Part shown: in pieces, positions 24,333-36,516 of the stretch
How the letters are laid out: each line of letters begins with the position of its first letter
Numbering within the stretch: position 1 is the stretch's first letter
From: Straminergon stramineum
Lineage: Eukaryota; Streptophyta; Bryopsida; Hypnales; Calliergonaceae
DNA: 64,000 bases
Assembly: GCA_963920665.1 (NCBI GenBank)
Contig: OY987265.1
Coordinates: 28,091,001 to 28,155,000 of the forward strand
Direction: 5' to 3'
Notes under the pieces: generated by a model
Seen by the model: only the letters and a program-made list of their open reading frames with translations
What the model was told of the DNA's origin: nothing
The model's database searches: none
Program-made: the position numbers and the translations under genes

Positions 24333-27300
24333 AAGTTACGGTGAAAATGTGTAATCACTAGGCACCTCATCAGCGTCAGGGTCAGAATCATCATCCGACT
24401 CCTCCCCCCTATCATTATCATCACGATTATCATTCTCGTCGTCTTCCCTTCGTACTCGTTCATTTTGCACTTCATGTTCTACCTCTGAGTTCACGTTCCG
24501 CACTTCAGTATCCACAACGCCATCGCCACTAGTTTGCACCAATCGTTTAGTCAACCTCAATGCATCTCTTGTTCCATCAAGGTTGGATGCAGGATGTCGT
24601 CCGCCTCTACTGGATTGCCCGATGTTTTGATTCAAATTGGCTTCACCCATGATGAATCTTTGGACAACATGGTTCTGTCGTTTGGGATTTCTTTGTAGCC
24701 TCTCTTGCGTCTTCCTCAATCGCTTTTTCTATCCTCTTGTGCCTTCACGCACGAGCAAGGATGATTCTTCAGGGCCAGAAATAGAGGAGGGTTGAGTGGG
24801 TTGCGGAGCTGAAGCATGGCCTTCATTATCAACTGTCCTAAGAGGACTATTATGCAAGGGCGGCCTAATCGCACGGGTTGGTATAGACCTAGTCGCCCTA
24901 GCATTGTTTGCGTTTCCTCCTCCACTTAAGGGCACTGTACAATTCCGGTTCATAACAGCTTGCAAGGGCAAGTCTGAATCATATTCCACATTTTTTGTTC
25001 TTAAGGGGCTTCGTAATGGAGAAAGTGGAACGCTTGTAAGCACAACATCTTCGACGTGTGTTGGCGGTGTTGCCTCCTCTTGCCTTTCATTTACCTCAGC
25101 AACTCGAGCGGCACTTCGTAGGTTCATTACCCTTGTAGAACCTTGATCTACGACATTTGGAGATCTTGCTTCCTCAGCTCTTATAGGCATTGGACTATGT
25201 ATGCCTTCATTGGGGTTGTCGGGACTACTTGCCCGAGTTGGTGATGAATTTATTGGAGGAGGTACATTCCTATCCCTAGCAGAGACGTAGGGTTGCGGGG
25301 GCCTTCGCGGTGCACGTTGAATCTCCTCCTCCTCAAAGTAGTACGTATTATTCTCAGCTGTAAATGTATTTCCATAGTTGTGTCTCCGTGGAGGACTCTT
25401 TTCACTACGAATTAGTCCTGTCCAAATATTTCCACGTAGACGCTCTTCTACCAGCCTAATGTTCTCATTAGCTCGAGCCCTTCTAACTGGGTCGCCATCC
25501 CCTGATGATCCTGTACCTAATGGCTCCTCATTCTCTTCTGAGGTATTTCCATCCATAAGGTACTTTTCGTAGAACACTGTAGGATTGCGTCCAGGTTTCT
25601 CACGTTCAAGTTTACTGTTGGTGTAGATATACACCAATGCTTCCGCCTTGGATGTGGTTAGGCGATTTCGCACTTTATTGTGCACAAACGAATACATGCT
25701 CCAATTCCTTTCACATGATGATGTTGAGCACGTCAAAGATAGAACTCTCATTGCAATTTTTGGGAGAACATTAGCACCCACAAGATTCCACCATTGATGA
25801 GGCATTAGTTTACATTGTGTAATATCAGGAGCCTCTTCTAAGGGGTCAAAAGGACTTGTCTTCTCTTCGAACTGCGTGAGCTCCTGCAATGCCTCCATGT
25901 ATGATAATCCCAATGACTCGCTCATTTTTCAAAGCACCCGATTTAAGGCTCTTTTGGCCACACCGTCGTTACGAAGGGTTCCTACTTCAATCAAGAAAGG
26001 ATTTAAGAGTGCCCCTACATAGTGTAGGTATGTGAGCATCAATTTCCAACGAGCCTCGAATTGCGTCTCAAACTTCGTTGCAGTTTCATCATTCAAACAA
26101 AAAGGTTCGTTTCTCAAGCTCCACACGTGCTCTTGAAGAGTCTTCATAACCAACCAAGCCTTAGGCATTGCCGGGGCTTTCCCATCAAACACTCGGAGAG
26201 CAATAATGACGGGCTCCACCATGTGCAAAAAATTCTCACACTCCACCCAAAAAGATTCCGCATGAATGTCATTCCGCGCTATACGGGCTCGCGCACTCAA
26301 TATATCTCCATTTTGGCGACGTTCCAAACTAGCCTCAAATTGCACATATGTCTCATCCATTATCACTCGCATCAATGCTGACTTGCACTCCACCACACGT
26401 GATATCATGAGGAAGTTCACTGCAAAGCGTGTTTGAGAAGACATTCGCAATGCCTTGTCCGGGGAGTACTTTCGGAAGAGAGCCAATGTGGAATGGTACC
26501 TCTTGATGTATTTTACTATCTGCGTACAACGTCGTACTATTCTCATCACCTTGACATCCTTTGCCCAATCTTCCAAAAGCAAGTCCAAAATGTGTGCTGC
26601 GAATCCTTGGGTATACATGTGAGGATATTTCTCTTGTAATGCCTTCAAAGTCCCCGTCATGACGGCAGCATTGTCCGTACATAGTTGGACAATGTTTTGG
26701 GGGCCAACCTCTTCTATGTATTGCGCCATCATATTGGTTGTGTACGCAATGTCCTTCTTCTCCCCCGTGGTGTCCACCGATCCAAGAAACACATCCCCCG
26801 CAGGACACACGAGCATTAAATTTAGTAATGGACGGCTATTAGTATCAGACCAACCATCCGAACAAATAGTCGCTCCATAAAGTTCGATAGAGTGCTTTGT
26901 TCGCTCAGTGACCATTTTAGAAACACTTTCTTTCTTTGGCTCTATCATTCTTGTACGCAAAGCATTGTATGAGGGCGGTTGGTATCGTAGTCCTGATGCC
27001 ACTGTCTCTTTCACTGCTTTCACAAAGGTAGGATGGCGCGCAACATTGAACGCGATGCTAGCCTCATAAAAAAAGGAAGCCCACATGGTATCTAACTTTG
27101 CTCTCGTGCTACTTTGTAATGCCTCATCCATGCTAGTTTGCCTAGAAATGGAAGGGTTATTCCTCCTTCTCAAAATTGTTTGAGGAGTGGAATCTCCTGA
27201 ATCTGTAATAGGGAGCATTGGTTCATTCGTAGCACTAGGCTCCTTTGACCTCTCCCTATCCCCCTCCAACATAGGCTCAACCACAGTCTCATCTACAACA

Positions 27301-27492
27301 TCAAATTCTAGAACCTCCTCATGCATTTGTTCAAAGCTCATTTCCTTTGGAACAACCCCACCACAAGTCCTGAACTTTTGCAATACTGCCCATGGGATTT
27401 TCTTACATCACTCCGATGCAGTCCTACCGCCAAATCCAAAGTGACAAAATGCCCGCTTTTGTACAAATACGGAGGTCCACCCACAAAAAACA
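24333..27492 (-). pseudogene. hAT transposase (DUF659 type), broken
   Basis: One minus frame runs from about 27490 to 24336, interrupted by TGA 27410-27408, TGA 25931-25929 and TAG 24731-24729. The order is a BED-finger remnant (CVFCGW), a DUF659/RNase H-like part with ICSDGWSD and QLCTDNAA, then the C-terminal hAT dimerisation region (WWNLVG, SSCERNWSMYSF and NKVRNRLT), and finally an acidic disordered tail. The usual Cys of the pCaaH box is Gly (QGFAAHILD). Intact relatives catalyse cut-and-paste transposition with 8-bp target duplications. This does not match the 10-bp duplication of the surrounding element, so the gene may be cargo or a nested relic. Each stop is one C-to-T or G-to-A step from CGA, TGG or CAG. 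Confidence 0.8.
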
Positions 27493-27529
27493 CATGTTCG
27501 TGTGTTTCCCGCAAATTGACGGTCAATGT

Positions 27530-29090
27530 CTACAACCAACCAAGGGTCCCACTCCTTCGTGGCTCTCCTTGTATCGTTAACGGTAGTCCTCCTCTCCTCA
27601 CCTCAACTAGCCATATTGTTCCTCGCCTATGAGTTCTTCAAACAATATTATCATATGAATCAAAGCCTTGATTTAGAAAAAAGAATGGCAAAGCCACTTG
27701 CTTAGAATGGTCTTTTAAACCACACAAACCAAGTCGTTGCCCTCCAAAGACCCAAACATCTGCAAGAAGCCTCTTTCGAAGATTCAAGGCAAGAGTTCAT
27801 CCCTGAAGCAAGGTGAAAACCACAGTCCGGGCCTTCAGCTTTATATTGCCGTCCTGCTAGCACCGCAAGTCGCCCCCTGAGAGCCAGAATGGGTGTCGCA
27901 CCCCTTAGTGACACTTACCACCTTAAGCTCACTTTCCAAACACTTAACACCTTAGTGCCACTAAGGTTCACGCTCACCTAACACTGCACATGCCACGCAC
28001 CCACAATGTTAGGTTCCAACTCAAGTCACGGGGTTCCCCATTCCTCCGTGACTCCCAATCCTTTCCTTCCAATACTTAACTCCCACAAGACACCGGGCAT
28101 GTCATTTGATGACATGGGCCGGAACTTCCATTGATGTCCAAGCACTCGGTGAGGCACTACTCCCACCGGTGCTAACCGCCCTTGAATGGGACCCAACTCC
28201 CCACTAGGCCCAACCCAACTCATTTCGGGACTCACTAATCGGGACTCACCAAACGAGACTCACACCATGGCCTAGTGTGGAGTGGGACACCACCCAACCG
28301 GTATCAAGGAGTGCACAAGCACTCCATGGTAACACACAAGTGGTGGTGAGGCTCCAACACTAACCTCACCACTCGGGGCCACTTAGGCTCACCATGGCAC
28401 CATCCGGGAGTGAGGAGGGAGACCACCCCTCCTCATAGTACTCTCTGCGGGATTCGGCAGCCCCCCCCCCATACTAGAGGTCACCAGGAACCCCCAAAAT
28501 GCACCCCATCTTGGAAGACCACCCATTTCTCCCGATTCGCACTACTTTGGAACTCCCGAACTTCCACCCGGCATAACTTTGTGATACGGGGTCCAAATCG
28601 CACATGCGACCCCATTTTCGACATCTACGCGACGCGTAGATGCCGATGGACTACTCACTTGCTCCATTCGGGCAAGTACTCGCAAAGATATCGCCCTCCA
28701 AAGATTCGAGACACTCCCGCCGCGGCCGGGACACTCCCGGCGCGGCCAGGGCACTCCCGGCGCGGCCAGGGCGCTCCCGGCGCGACCGGGACACCCCCAA
28801 CTTTGAACGCCCATAACTTTTGACTCGCAAGTCTAAATCACGCGATCTTTGGACGGCTAGAAGCGTCTTCTCAAGACCTTTCCAAACACGTATTACACGC
28901 CCCCAGATTCGTCCGGATCACAGCGCTACATCGCTCTGATCGCTCGGGACTCCTAGTCCCCCTCACCTCATCTCCTGCAAGGCTTGGGGAGTCACCCCCA
29001 ATGTCCCCCTTGCTCACCAAGGTGGCACGGGCACGCCTTGTGATGAGGGTCATGACAATGGGTGCAGAAAACGGGCGACATCGTAATAGG
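27530..29090. other. GC-rich non-coding stretch with short tandem repeat
   Basis: No credible coding frame. Near 28720-28795 a unit of about 20 bp (CACTCCCGGCGCGGCCAGGG) is repeated about four times. The region has the look of a retrotransposon LTR or promoter, but no paired LTR was found. Confidence 0.35.
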
Positions 29091-29094
29091 CGCA

Positions 29095-29560
29095 CTCGCC
29101 CCGTGGGTGACTGCGGATCGACGGTTTGCACTAGGAGCGCGCATGCAGATCAAAGGGCGACTGCGGTTCCAAGCGGGGTGACTGCGGGTCGAAAAAGAGG
29201 TGACTGCGGGTCCAAGGGGGGCGACTGCGGGTAAAGGGGGCAAGTGCGGGTGGAAGGGGGGGCGACTGCGGGTAGAAAGAGGCGACCGCGGGTCTGGGAG
29301 GGGCGACTACAGGTCCAAGGGGGGGGCGACTGCGGGTCTAGGGGGGACGACTACGGGTCCAGGGGGGGCGACTACGGGTCCAGGGGGGGCGACTACGGGT
29401 CCAGGGGGGGCGACTGCGGGTAGAAGGGGGCGACTGCAGGTCTCAAGAGGTGACTTCGGGTAGAAGGGGGCGACCGCAGGTCTCAAGAGGCGACTTCGGG
29501 TAGAAGGGGGCGACCGCGGGTCTCAAGAGGCAACTTCGGGTACTTGAAGGGCGATCGCGC
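29095..29560 (-). repeat. GGGCGACYGCGGGT array upstream of the hAT relic
   Basis: About twenty copies of the unit with short G-rich spacers. The orientation relative to the minus-strand hAT gene matches that of the arrays before the other cargo genes. Open frames across it are Gly/Arg repeats with no gene value. Confidence 0.75.
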
Positions 29561-30440
29561 TTGCCCTTTAGGACCCAAGGCCATTTTTGTTATCCCGTTA
29601 GCGTTCCATCGTTGAGTTTCTAGATGAAAGTCATCCTAGTTTAGATAGAGATTTTATTAAACCCTAAATACTATCCAAGGGTTTCACGTGGTATTTATAG
29701 ATACTTCAAAAAAAGATTTTCGGGAGTATGGTCATAGACTTAAAGAATGCAATTTTTTTTTTAAACAACCACATGAAGGGAAACTCATTTCAAATCCATT
29801 CCAACAAACTTAATAAAAAATAAATAGAATTAGCTTGTACTCAAATGTGGAAAAAATTAAGAACTTTCTCTTTCAAATTAAAAAGAAAAATGGGGGACAA
29901 CATTGGTTGATCAAACCATATACATGGAATCCACAACTCAAAATGTATAACTTCCATTTCTCTATCAATTCCAAAAGTATTCTTTTGAGTACCTTTTGAT
30001 GATGTTTTTTCCCAAATTATAAATCTCAAGAAGAGTCCATACATTCACGAGGTGAAGGGCATGGGAATGTTGTCATTTACAATATGTTCAAACCATATGT
30101 TAAAATACTGAAAAATACAACCATATAAACTTATATTGAAACTCACATGGATGATGCAGCTTAAATTTATTGAGGGTTCTTTGTGTAGACTCAAAGTTAC
30201 TAGAATTCTTTTCTTTTTTAAAACACTACACAAATTTAACAAGAAATTAACATTCACATAACTTCAAATCATCAAAATTTGTCAAAAATTCAAATGTTTG
30301 GATCCAAATGCAATCACATTTTCATACACAAAAAATAAAAATAAACATTCTTGTATTTTAGCAAAAATAAGGACAAAGCCTTTTTCTTCATATATCTTGG
30401 AAGAAGTACATAGTCATAAAAGAAACAAGAGCCACCTAAT

Positions 30441-32000
30441 TTATACTCCATCCATTTCCCCTTGTTCTTCCCTTTTCTTCTTTTCCAATTCTATTTGGGC
30501 TCTTGCCACTCTCTCTTCCCTCTTCAAAAGAGTTAGGTCATGGTTCCACATCTTATTTTGGATCCACCACTTCTTGAACAATGACATGAACCTGATGTGT
30601 GCCTTCGGCCACGACATCTTTTCCTCCAACTTCTGTTCCAATCTTTTCACAGACGCTAACTTCATCTTCAACTTCTCTATTTCCGTAGTGGATGATGAAT
30701 CTTCAACATCCACAGACAATGAATCCGATTGCAACAACCGGTCAATAGGATCTGCATCCTTCATCTCCTTCAAGCAGTTCAATGTCGATCTTGCCTTTTC
30801 CACACCTCCTTTTTCAATGGCAAGGTTGTTTTCTTCCATCCTACATTTTCCCATTATTGTTTGAAGTCGTTCATCCATAACAGGATTGACATTTGAACTC
30901 GAACCTCCATCTTCTCCCTTATTGAACTTGAGGTAAAATTGTTCCAGTTGTTCCATTTCTCTTTGTTGGGCTGCCAAACGAGTTTGTCCAGCTTGAATTA
31001 GTTCTTTGAGGGTGCCCACATCCTCATCCTGAATCTCTTGTGCGCTTCGCTTCTGGATGATCTCACACTCCCTTTCTTTTTCTTCAAGATCCTTTAAAAG
31101 CATCTCCAACTCCACTTTATAGGATTCTTTCGTCCGCCGTTTATTGTCTTCTCCAAGTACACCTTGATGTTCTTGTTCCATTTCACGCAATCCTTCCATG
31201 GAAGGCAAATTCATCAAGGTCAAAGGAATCTCTTCTTCGGCTTCACTCTCCCCATCCAACCTATCTTCATTAATTTCTTCCAAGCGAGCTTGCACGTAAT
31301 GGAACACTTCGTCATTTTTGGGACGACGGACCCCTATCGGTTCCATAGACATAAAAGGTTCTCCATCCGTTGGTGTGGTCCGTTGCATGTTGCCTTCTTC
31401 GGATACCACCAATGCTAAGTTTTCTTCCATTGATGTATCTTCCATCCTGTCCCTAGGTTCAGGCAATGGCTCTTCATCGGAGTCCGATTCTGCAGTTGAC
31501 GTTGACCAAACATAATCCTCATCTGCCACTCCTTCTATAATGTTCTTTTTGGGCCCTAGCCCATCCTGAGGATTATTTGAAGGACCCGCTCTGGGAATGT
31601 CTTTTGTATCTGGAAGCGTGACATTCTTGGATGTCTTGAAGGTCATCCAATCTACCGTTTTCCCCAATTGTAACTCTGCATATACCATTTGGCATATGCC
31701 CATTGACACTTCGCTCCGTGGAATTTTTCGCTTTCCATACAATGCTCGGTACACTTCAATACATCTCTGGACAAATGCATCATTCTTGCAGTAATGAAGA
31801 TTTGCTTGGTTTTGCTTCACATGGTGAATGTGTCGATGGTAAGGGAAGAGCTTGTCGATATGGCACCAATCCACAAATAACTTGCAAGTCGTCAAGGTCC
31901 AATCGGAATTTACATGACGCCATCTCCGATATGCCTTAGCCGCTGGGTCAAGAAGGGCGCGTCGTTGCCTGCTATGGCGATCTCCTTTCTTCTTCGTCAT
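30441..32000 (-). CDS. WCHI-family protein 1, intact 519 aa
   Basis: ATG at 32000 and one open frame with no internal stop. Residues about 25-125 form a conserved block also seen in the genes at 39.4 and 42.1-44.6 kb: Trp-rich start, FVDWCHIDKLFPYHRH, then NLHYCKNDAFVQRC and VYAELQLGKTVDW. The middle is acidic and Ser-rich. The C-terminal half is coiled coil (LLKDLEEKERECEIIQ and similar). No RING finger is present. Function unknown; I do not recognise the block from any named family. The gene is preceded by a GGGCGACYGCGGGT array at 32.2-32.7 kb and a TTTCATCCGCCTTGAAG box. Confidence 0.65.
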   Translation of the reverse strand: MTKKKGDRHSRQRRALLDPAAKAYRRWRHVNSDWTLTTCKLFVDWCHIDKLFPYHRHIHHVKQNQANLHYCKNDAFVQRCIEVYRALYGKRKIPRSEVSMGICQMVYAELQLGKTVDWMTFKTSKNVTLPDTKDIPRAGPSNNPQDGLGPKKNIIEGVADEDYVWSTSTAESDSDEEPLPEPRDRMEDTSMEENLALVVSEEGNMQRTTPTDGEPFMSMEPIGVRRPKNDEVFHYVQARLEEINEDRLDGESEAEEEIPLTLMNLPSMEGLREMEQEHQGVLGEDNKRRTKESYKVELEMLLKDLEEKERECEIIQKRSAQEIQDEDVGTLKELIQAGQTRLAAQQREMEQLEQFYLKFNKGEDGGSSSNVNPVMDERLQTIMGKCRMEENNLAIEKGGVEKARSTLNCLKEMKDADPIDRLLQSDSLSVDVEDSSSTTEIEKLKMKLASVKRLEQKLEEKMSWPKAHIRFMSLFKKWWIQNKMWNHDLTLLKREERVARAQIELEKKKREEQGEMDGV

Positions 32001-32122
32001 CTTGTCGTGTCACTGTAGCGTAAAGAGAACTAGACTTTTGTTGATAATATAACCGAAGAAATGAACTCGTAAACGTGGAAGCCACAAAACGTGTAGGTGC
32101 CCAAACTTCCAACCCATGAATC

Positions 32123-32165
32123 GGCAGTCAGACGCTTCAAGGCGGATGAAAGGCGCAGTGCGACG
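32123..32165 (-). promoter_or_regulatory. shared 5' box before WCHI gene 1
   Basis: On the minus strand it reads GCGCCTTTCATCCGCCTTGA, then AGCGTCTGACTGC. The same box precedes the kinase gene (36761) and WCHI gene 2 (39101), each time between the array and the ATG. Confidence 0.5.
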
Positions 32166-32214
32166 AAGGAAGTGACGACTTGGGAATCCAGTATCCCCTT
32201 AAATACCCGAAGTC

Positions 32215-32690
32215 GCCTAGGGCACGTGCGGGAAGAGGGCACGTGCGGGTCTTGGGCGACCGCGGGTTTGGGTCCCACTGTTCAGAAACTGCCATTCAGG
32301 AAAAATTACAGTTTCTTGAAGGAGACCTCAGGTGTAGGGTGACCGCGGGTATAGGGGGGCGGTTGCATATGGCGACCACAGGTCTTTTCCTAGGCGACCT
32401 CGGGTAATGGGGCGACCACGAGTATAGGAGGCGGCTGCATATAGGGCGACCACAGGTCATTTCCTGGGCGACTGCGGGTAATGGGGCGACCGCGGGTACA
32501 AGGGGCGGTTGCATATAAGGCGACCACAGGTCATTTCTTGGGCGACCGCGGGTAATGGGGCGACCGCGGGTCTCAGATTCCAAAAGGTCTTCCCCAGTTC
32601 ATGACGATGGGAGCGGCTGCGTATGGGGCGACCTTAGGTTAGGGGCGACCTCGGGTCAGGGGCGTCCATGGGTCAGGGGCGCCAAAAAAC
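32215..32690 (-). repeat. GGGCGACCGCGGGT array upstream of WCHI gene 1
   Basis: About 18 copies with variants (GGGCGACCACAGGT, GGGCGACTGCGGGT). It ends about 215 bp before the minus-strand ATG at 32000. Confidence 0.75.
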
Positions 32691-32829
32691 ATGAGTTTGA
32701 GTTTCCGCCCTAACAAATTGGAGGGAAGGTGTTCAAACTTTTCAAGTACCGCTCCCCCCTTTTCTGAGGATTAACTCTAGAAAATTCTAAGAATGAGGCA
32801 TTCAAGACAAAGTGATCAAAAGTTAATTA

Positions 32830-33770
32830 AGTAATAAAGAAAGAGAATTGGTTGACGAAGTGGAGAGTTGGAAAAGCCCTTCTTCCTAACATTTTATTTC
32901 TTCTTCATCCATCCATGTGGTCATGTAAAATTCAACATAACCATTTCCTACTTTCATTTTTGGAGGGAGTACATTAAAAGGAGACCTTTCCTTGTGGGGG
33001 GAAACGATATACAAATAAAATACTGAAACTATGGGATGCATGAAGAAAATTTTTTTTTATCTACATCAAAAGTGGTTTTAAAAAATGGAGACTTGGGAAA
33101 GCTCTTCTCCTTGACATTTTCTTTTTCCGCATGCTCATGTAAAATTCAATATGACCATTTCCTATTTTAATTTTTAGAGGGAGTACATTAAAAGGAGACC
33201 TTCTCTTTAGGGGAAATGAATAAATGATGTACAAAAAAAATACTAACACCATGAGATGCATGAAGAAAAAATCTTTTGATCTCCATAAGAAATGGTTTTT
33301 AAAAATGGAGGCTTGGGGAAGCTCTTCTCCTTCACAATTTTTTTTTCTTCGTGCTCATGTAAAATTCAACATGGCCATTTCCTATTTTAATTTTTAGAGG
33401 GAGTACATTTGGAGGAGACATTCCCTTTGGGGGGAAACGATGTACAAAAAAAATACTAACACCATGAGATGCATGAAGAAAAAATCTTTTGATCTTCATA
33501 AGAAATGGTTTTTAAAAATGGAGGCTTGGGGAAGCTCTTCTCCTTCACAATTTTTTTTCCTTCGTGCTCATGTAAAATTCAACATGACCATTTCCTATTT
33601 TAATTTTTAGAGGGAGTACATTTGGAGGAGACATTCCCTTTGGGGGGAAACGATGTACAAAAAAAATACTAACACCATGAGATGCATGAAGAAAAAATCT
33701 TTTGATCTACATAGGAAGTGCTTTTTAAAAATGGAGACTTGGGAAAGCCCTTCTCCTCGTCATTTCATTT
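32830..33770. repeat. satellite of ~215-bp units, four or more copies
   Basis: Recurring landmarks are GGAGACTTGGGAAAGC, CATGTAAAATTCAA, GAGGGAGTACATT and GATGCATGAAGAAAA. The last recurs near 33040, 33258, 33473 and 33688, giving a period of about 215 bp. The first unit is more diverged. Confidence 0.75.
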
Positions 33771-34059
33771 TCCATCTTTAAACATAGGAATTTGAATAGG
33801 GTCCTCCTCTTGATACATCAAGGGGATTTAAAACACATTTGAAGGGGTGAATGAATATTGAATTTATTGAAGATTAAAAAGTTTGGAAATGACACCTTCA
33901 ATGGTTTATATCTTACAAGTGCAAGGTTTAGGAGTTCAAACTTTTTTATGACATATAATGAAAAGCAAATCACATATGTTTATCATTTTATCCACCCTAA
34001 AAAATAGAAGTACATTACTTTTGGGGTGGCATACATGGAGAAGGTCCATGGTTTTTCTA

Positions 34060-34138
34060 TAGGGTTTAGGGTATAGGGTTTAGGGTATAGGGTTTAGGGT
34101 ATAGGGTTTAGGGTATAGGGTTAGGGTTTAGGGTTTGG
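34060..34138 (+). repeat. interstitial telomere-like repeat (TTTAGGG/TATAGGG)
   Basis: About ten heptamers alternate TTTAGGG and TATAGGG, then TTAGGG and TTTAGGG. Plant-type telomere sequence but degenerate and internal, so not a chromosome end. Confidence 0.75.
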
Positions 34139-34319
34139 AAAACCCTCTTCAATTTATCTAATTAGTCTTACTATAATTCTGTATTTATAGACTGATTTTG
34201 TAGTATTAACTCGCTACCAATATTGAAGGACAGGTCAGTTGTAGTCAATGAAGCACGCAATTCAGTCTGACTTCATTAGTGTTGGAGATGGCTCACATCT
34301 TCTGCTACGGTGGTTTCTT

Positions 34320-35030
34320 GACTGGCGTGACTTTAAGATAGAGGCGATTGCTGGTGGGGGGTGACTTCAGGTCCTGGGCAACCGCGGGTAGGCGCTTGGT
34401 CTTCTCGCTTGCTGTTGTTGAGCCCAATTCGGTGGAATGGGGCGACTGCGGGTGGGGGGCGAGTTTAGATTCTGGGCGTCTGCGGGTGGGGGTTGGATTT
34501 CTAGCTTGTTGTTGTTGAGCCCAATTTGGTGGAATGGGGTGCGACTGTGGGTGGGGGGCGAGTTCAGGTCCTGGGCGACTGCGGGTGGGGGCGACTTTAG
34601 GTCCTGGTGGTTTCGTGGCCAATTTGGTGGATTGGGGGCGACCTCGGGTGGGGGGCCGACTTCAGGTCCTGGGCGACCACGGGTGGGGGCGGCTTCAGGT
34701 CCTGGTGGTTGTGGAGGGCAGTTTGGTGGAATGGGGTGCGACTGCGGGTGGGGGGCGAGTTCAGGTCCTGGGCGACCGCGGGTGGGAACGTGGTCTTCTG
34801 TTTTGGTGGTTTCCAGACTAATTTGGTGGAGGGGGGGCGCGACCGCGGGTGGGGGGCGACTTTAGGTCCTGGGCGACTGCGGGTGGGGGCGCGGGCTTCT
34901 GTTTTGGTGGTTCAAGCCTAATTTGGTGGATGGGGGGGGCGAGCGCGGGTGGGGGCGACTTCAGGTCCTGGTGGTTTCGAGCCCAATTTCGTGGATTGGG
35001 GGGCGACCGCGGGTGAGGGCGTGCCTTCCA
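34320..35030 (-). repeat. GGGCGACYGCGGGT array with longer units
   Basis: Larger repeats of about 120 bp combine GGGCGACTGCGGGTGGGGGC, TTCAGGTCCTGG and a GTTTGGTGGAATGGGG-like spacer. Unlike the other arrays, no gene follows on its minus side; a lost gene is possible. Confidence 0.65.
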
Positions 35031-35099
35031 ATCCAAAGAAGTTTTAATAAGTATAACGAGTTCAACTTTTAACATCCAAGAACAAGTCACTTCATTAGG

Positions 35100-35250
35100 A
35101 CCTTGGGGTCTTCAAGGCATCTTCAGGTGATGCATGGAAGGTTTTGGCTTCCTCGAAGTCATTGTTCTTGTGGAGGTCTCGGGTTCGATCCCCAATGAGA
35201 TCAATTTGGTTTGGTTCTTGTAGCCAACCGACAAAAAAGAAAAAAAAAGT
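35100..35250 (+). mobile_element. possible tRNA-derived SINE
   Basis: A box-B-like GGTTCGATCCCC (about 35180) is followed about 45 bp later by an A-rich tail. No clear box A or target duplication was identified. Confidence 0.3.
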
Positions 35251-35286
35251 CGTCAAGCTAGTTCCCTGTGGTATGTGGGAGGGATG

Positions 35287-35463
35287 GTGATTTGATTCGC
35301 AAGGTCTAGGGGATGGTCCATGAGAGTTATAAGAAATCAGTATTGAATTTCGGATGGAAATGTATGTGGTGCAACCTTGCACCTCATACATTTCCGTACG
35401 AAATTCAATACTGACCGTCTCAACCCTCATAGCACATCTCCGAAACCCTCGGAATCAAATGAT
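35287..35463. mobile_element. foldback element with long perfect hairpin
   Basis: The inner 35338-35413 forms a hairpin: CAGTATTGAATTTCG pairs with its complement at the far side, then GAAATGTATG with CATACATTTC, around a TGGTGCAA/TTGCACC tip. Weaker pairing extends outward to about 35287 and 35463 (GATTTGATTC against GAATCAAATGA). Confidence 0.6.
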
Positions 35464-36490
35464 GTTTCTTGCTCACCTATCGGAGTGACCAAACTTGACG
35501 TTTTGTCTCTTTGGAGAGAGATTATTTTTTTGTATAGAAAAGTTGAAGTAAACCTTGGATAGCTTTTACAAGAACATATTGAATGTCCTCCATAGAATAC
35601 TTAGCCAAAGAAATTGTACATTGTATAAGGATTTGCATGTGACGGTTCTTCATCTTTAAATGATGGGGTGGCTAATTTTGAGTCCATAAATGATAGAAAC
35701 TCTCTATATAGGATAGAAGAGCATCTCATCATCTTGTAAATTTTGTAGTGTAAGAAGGGATGGTCCTCCTTGGAAAGTTTACTTCCGAAGACCGCATCTA
35801 TAATTTGTAACTTAACAATTTACAACGTCTAAGAAGGATGATTTCGAAGGTGTCCCATTTGTCCATTTAGAAATTTCTTGTATTTTGTGGGTGACCAATT
35901 TTGAAGGATTGGCATGCAAAAAAAAGAAATGATAGCATTCAAACACCCTTGATGGTTTGAACAATGTCTTCATCAAGGATAACAATCTTTTGACTTGATG
36001 TGCATATGCTTCATTTATTGTTCATTACTTCATTTCAATGTGCTCTGCAACATGAATGTTTGCATTTATGACCTCTTCCACCCCAAAAGGGTTTAGGGTT
36101 GTGTAAAAAAGCCGAATTCATGTTCATTGAAGAGCAAACTTGAAGAAATTAGAAAAAGACTTTGGACACTTCTAAAGTAACCTCTATAATATCATTATGC
36201 AAAGGTAGAATGTAAGTATTTCAAGTTCTCCCTTTTTGTTTCAATAGAAGTCAATCATGTCCCGTACTTTTATATTTCTGATTCCCTTTTTCCGTTTTGG
36301 CCCATTCCTTTTTTTTCTTTGTGAACATTGTAGACATATATTTGGAACCATAAAGAAACAAGTCAAAATCTAATTCCACATTCTAGACCATATCATAGTG
36401 GTCTTATGATTTTATTCGAAAGCAAGCGAAATAGAAGTGGGAAGTTGTAATGCCAATGTTTCTACCCCATATCAAGGTTTCTTTTAGCTA
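35464..36490. other. AT-rich stretch, no gene seen
   Basis: Short open frames only. From about 35865 onward the sequence is repeated in inverted form at the window's right edge. Confidence 0.4.
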
Positions 36491-36516
36491 TTATTTAGGA
36501 TGGTCCATCCTTTTTG

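Noticed and set aside
24333..27492. The hAT transposase as the enzyme that moved the 22-kb element
   Set aside because: hAT enzymes generate 8-bp target duplications, while the element has 10 bp. The relic also has three in-frame stops.
29001..29463. Gly/Arg-rich open frames across the GC arrays (also near 34.4-34.9, 38.7-39.2, 44.7-45.5 and 54.6-55.2 kb)
   Set aside because: The frames follow the repeat period and have no conserved start or stop between the arms.
34060..34138. A real chromosome end
   Set aside because: The run is short and degenerate, with unique genes on both sides.
35181..35192. A functional tRNA gene (box-B-like GGTTCGATCCCC)
   Set aside because: No cloverleaf or acceptor stem can be drawn, and the A-rich tail fits a SINE better.
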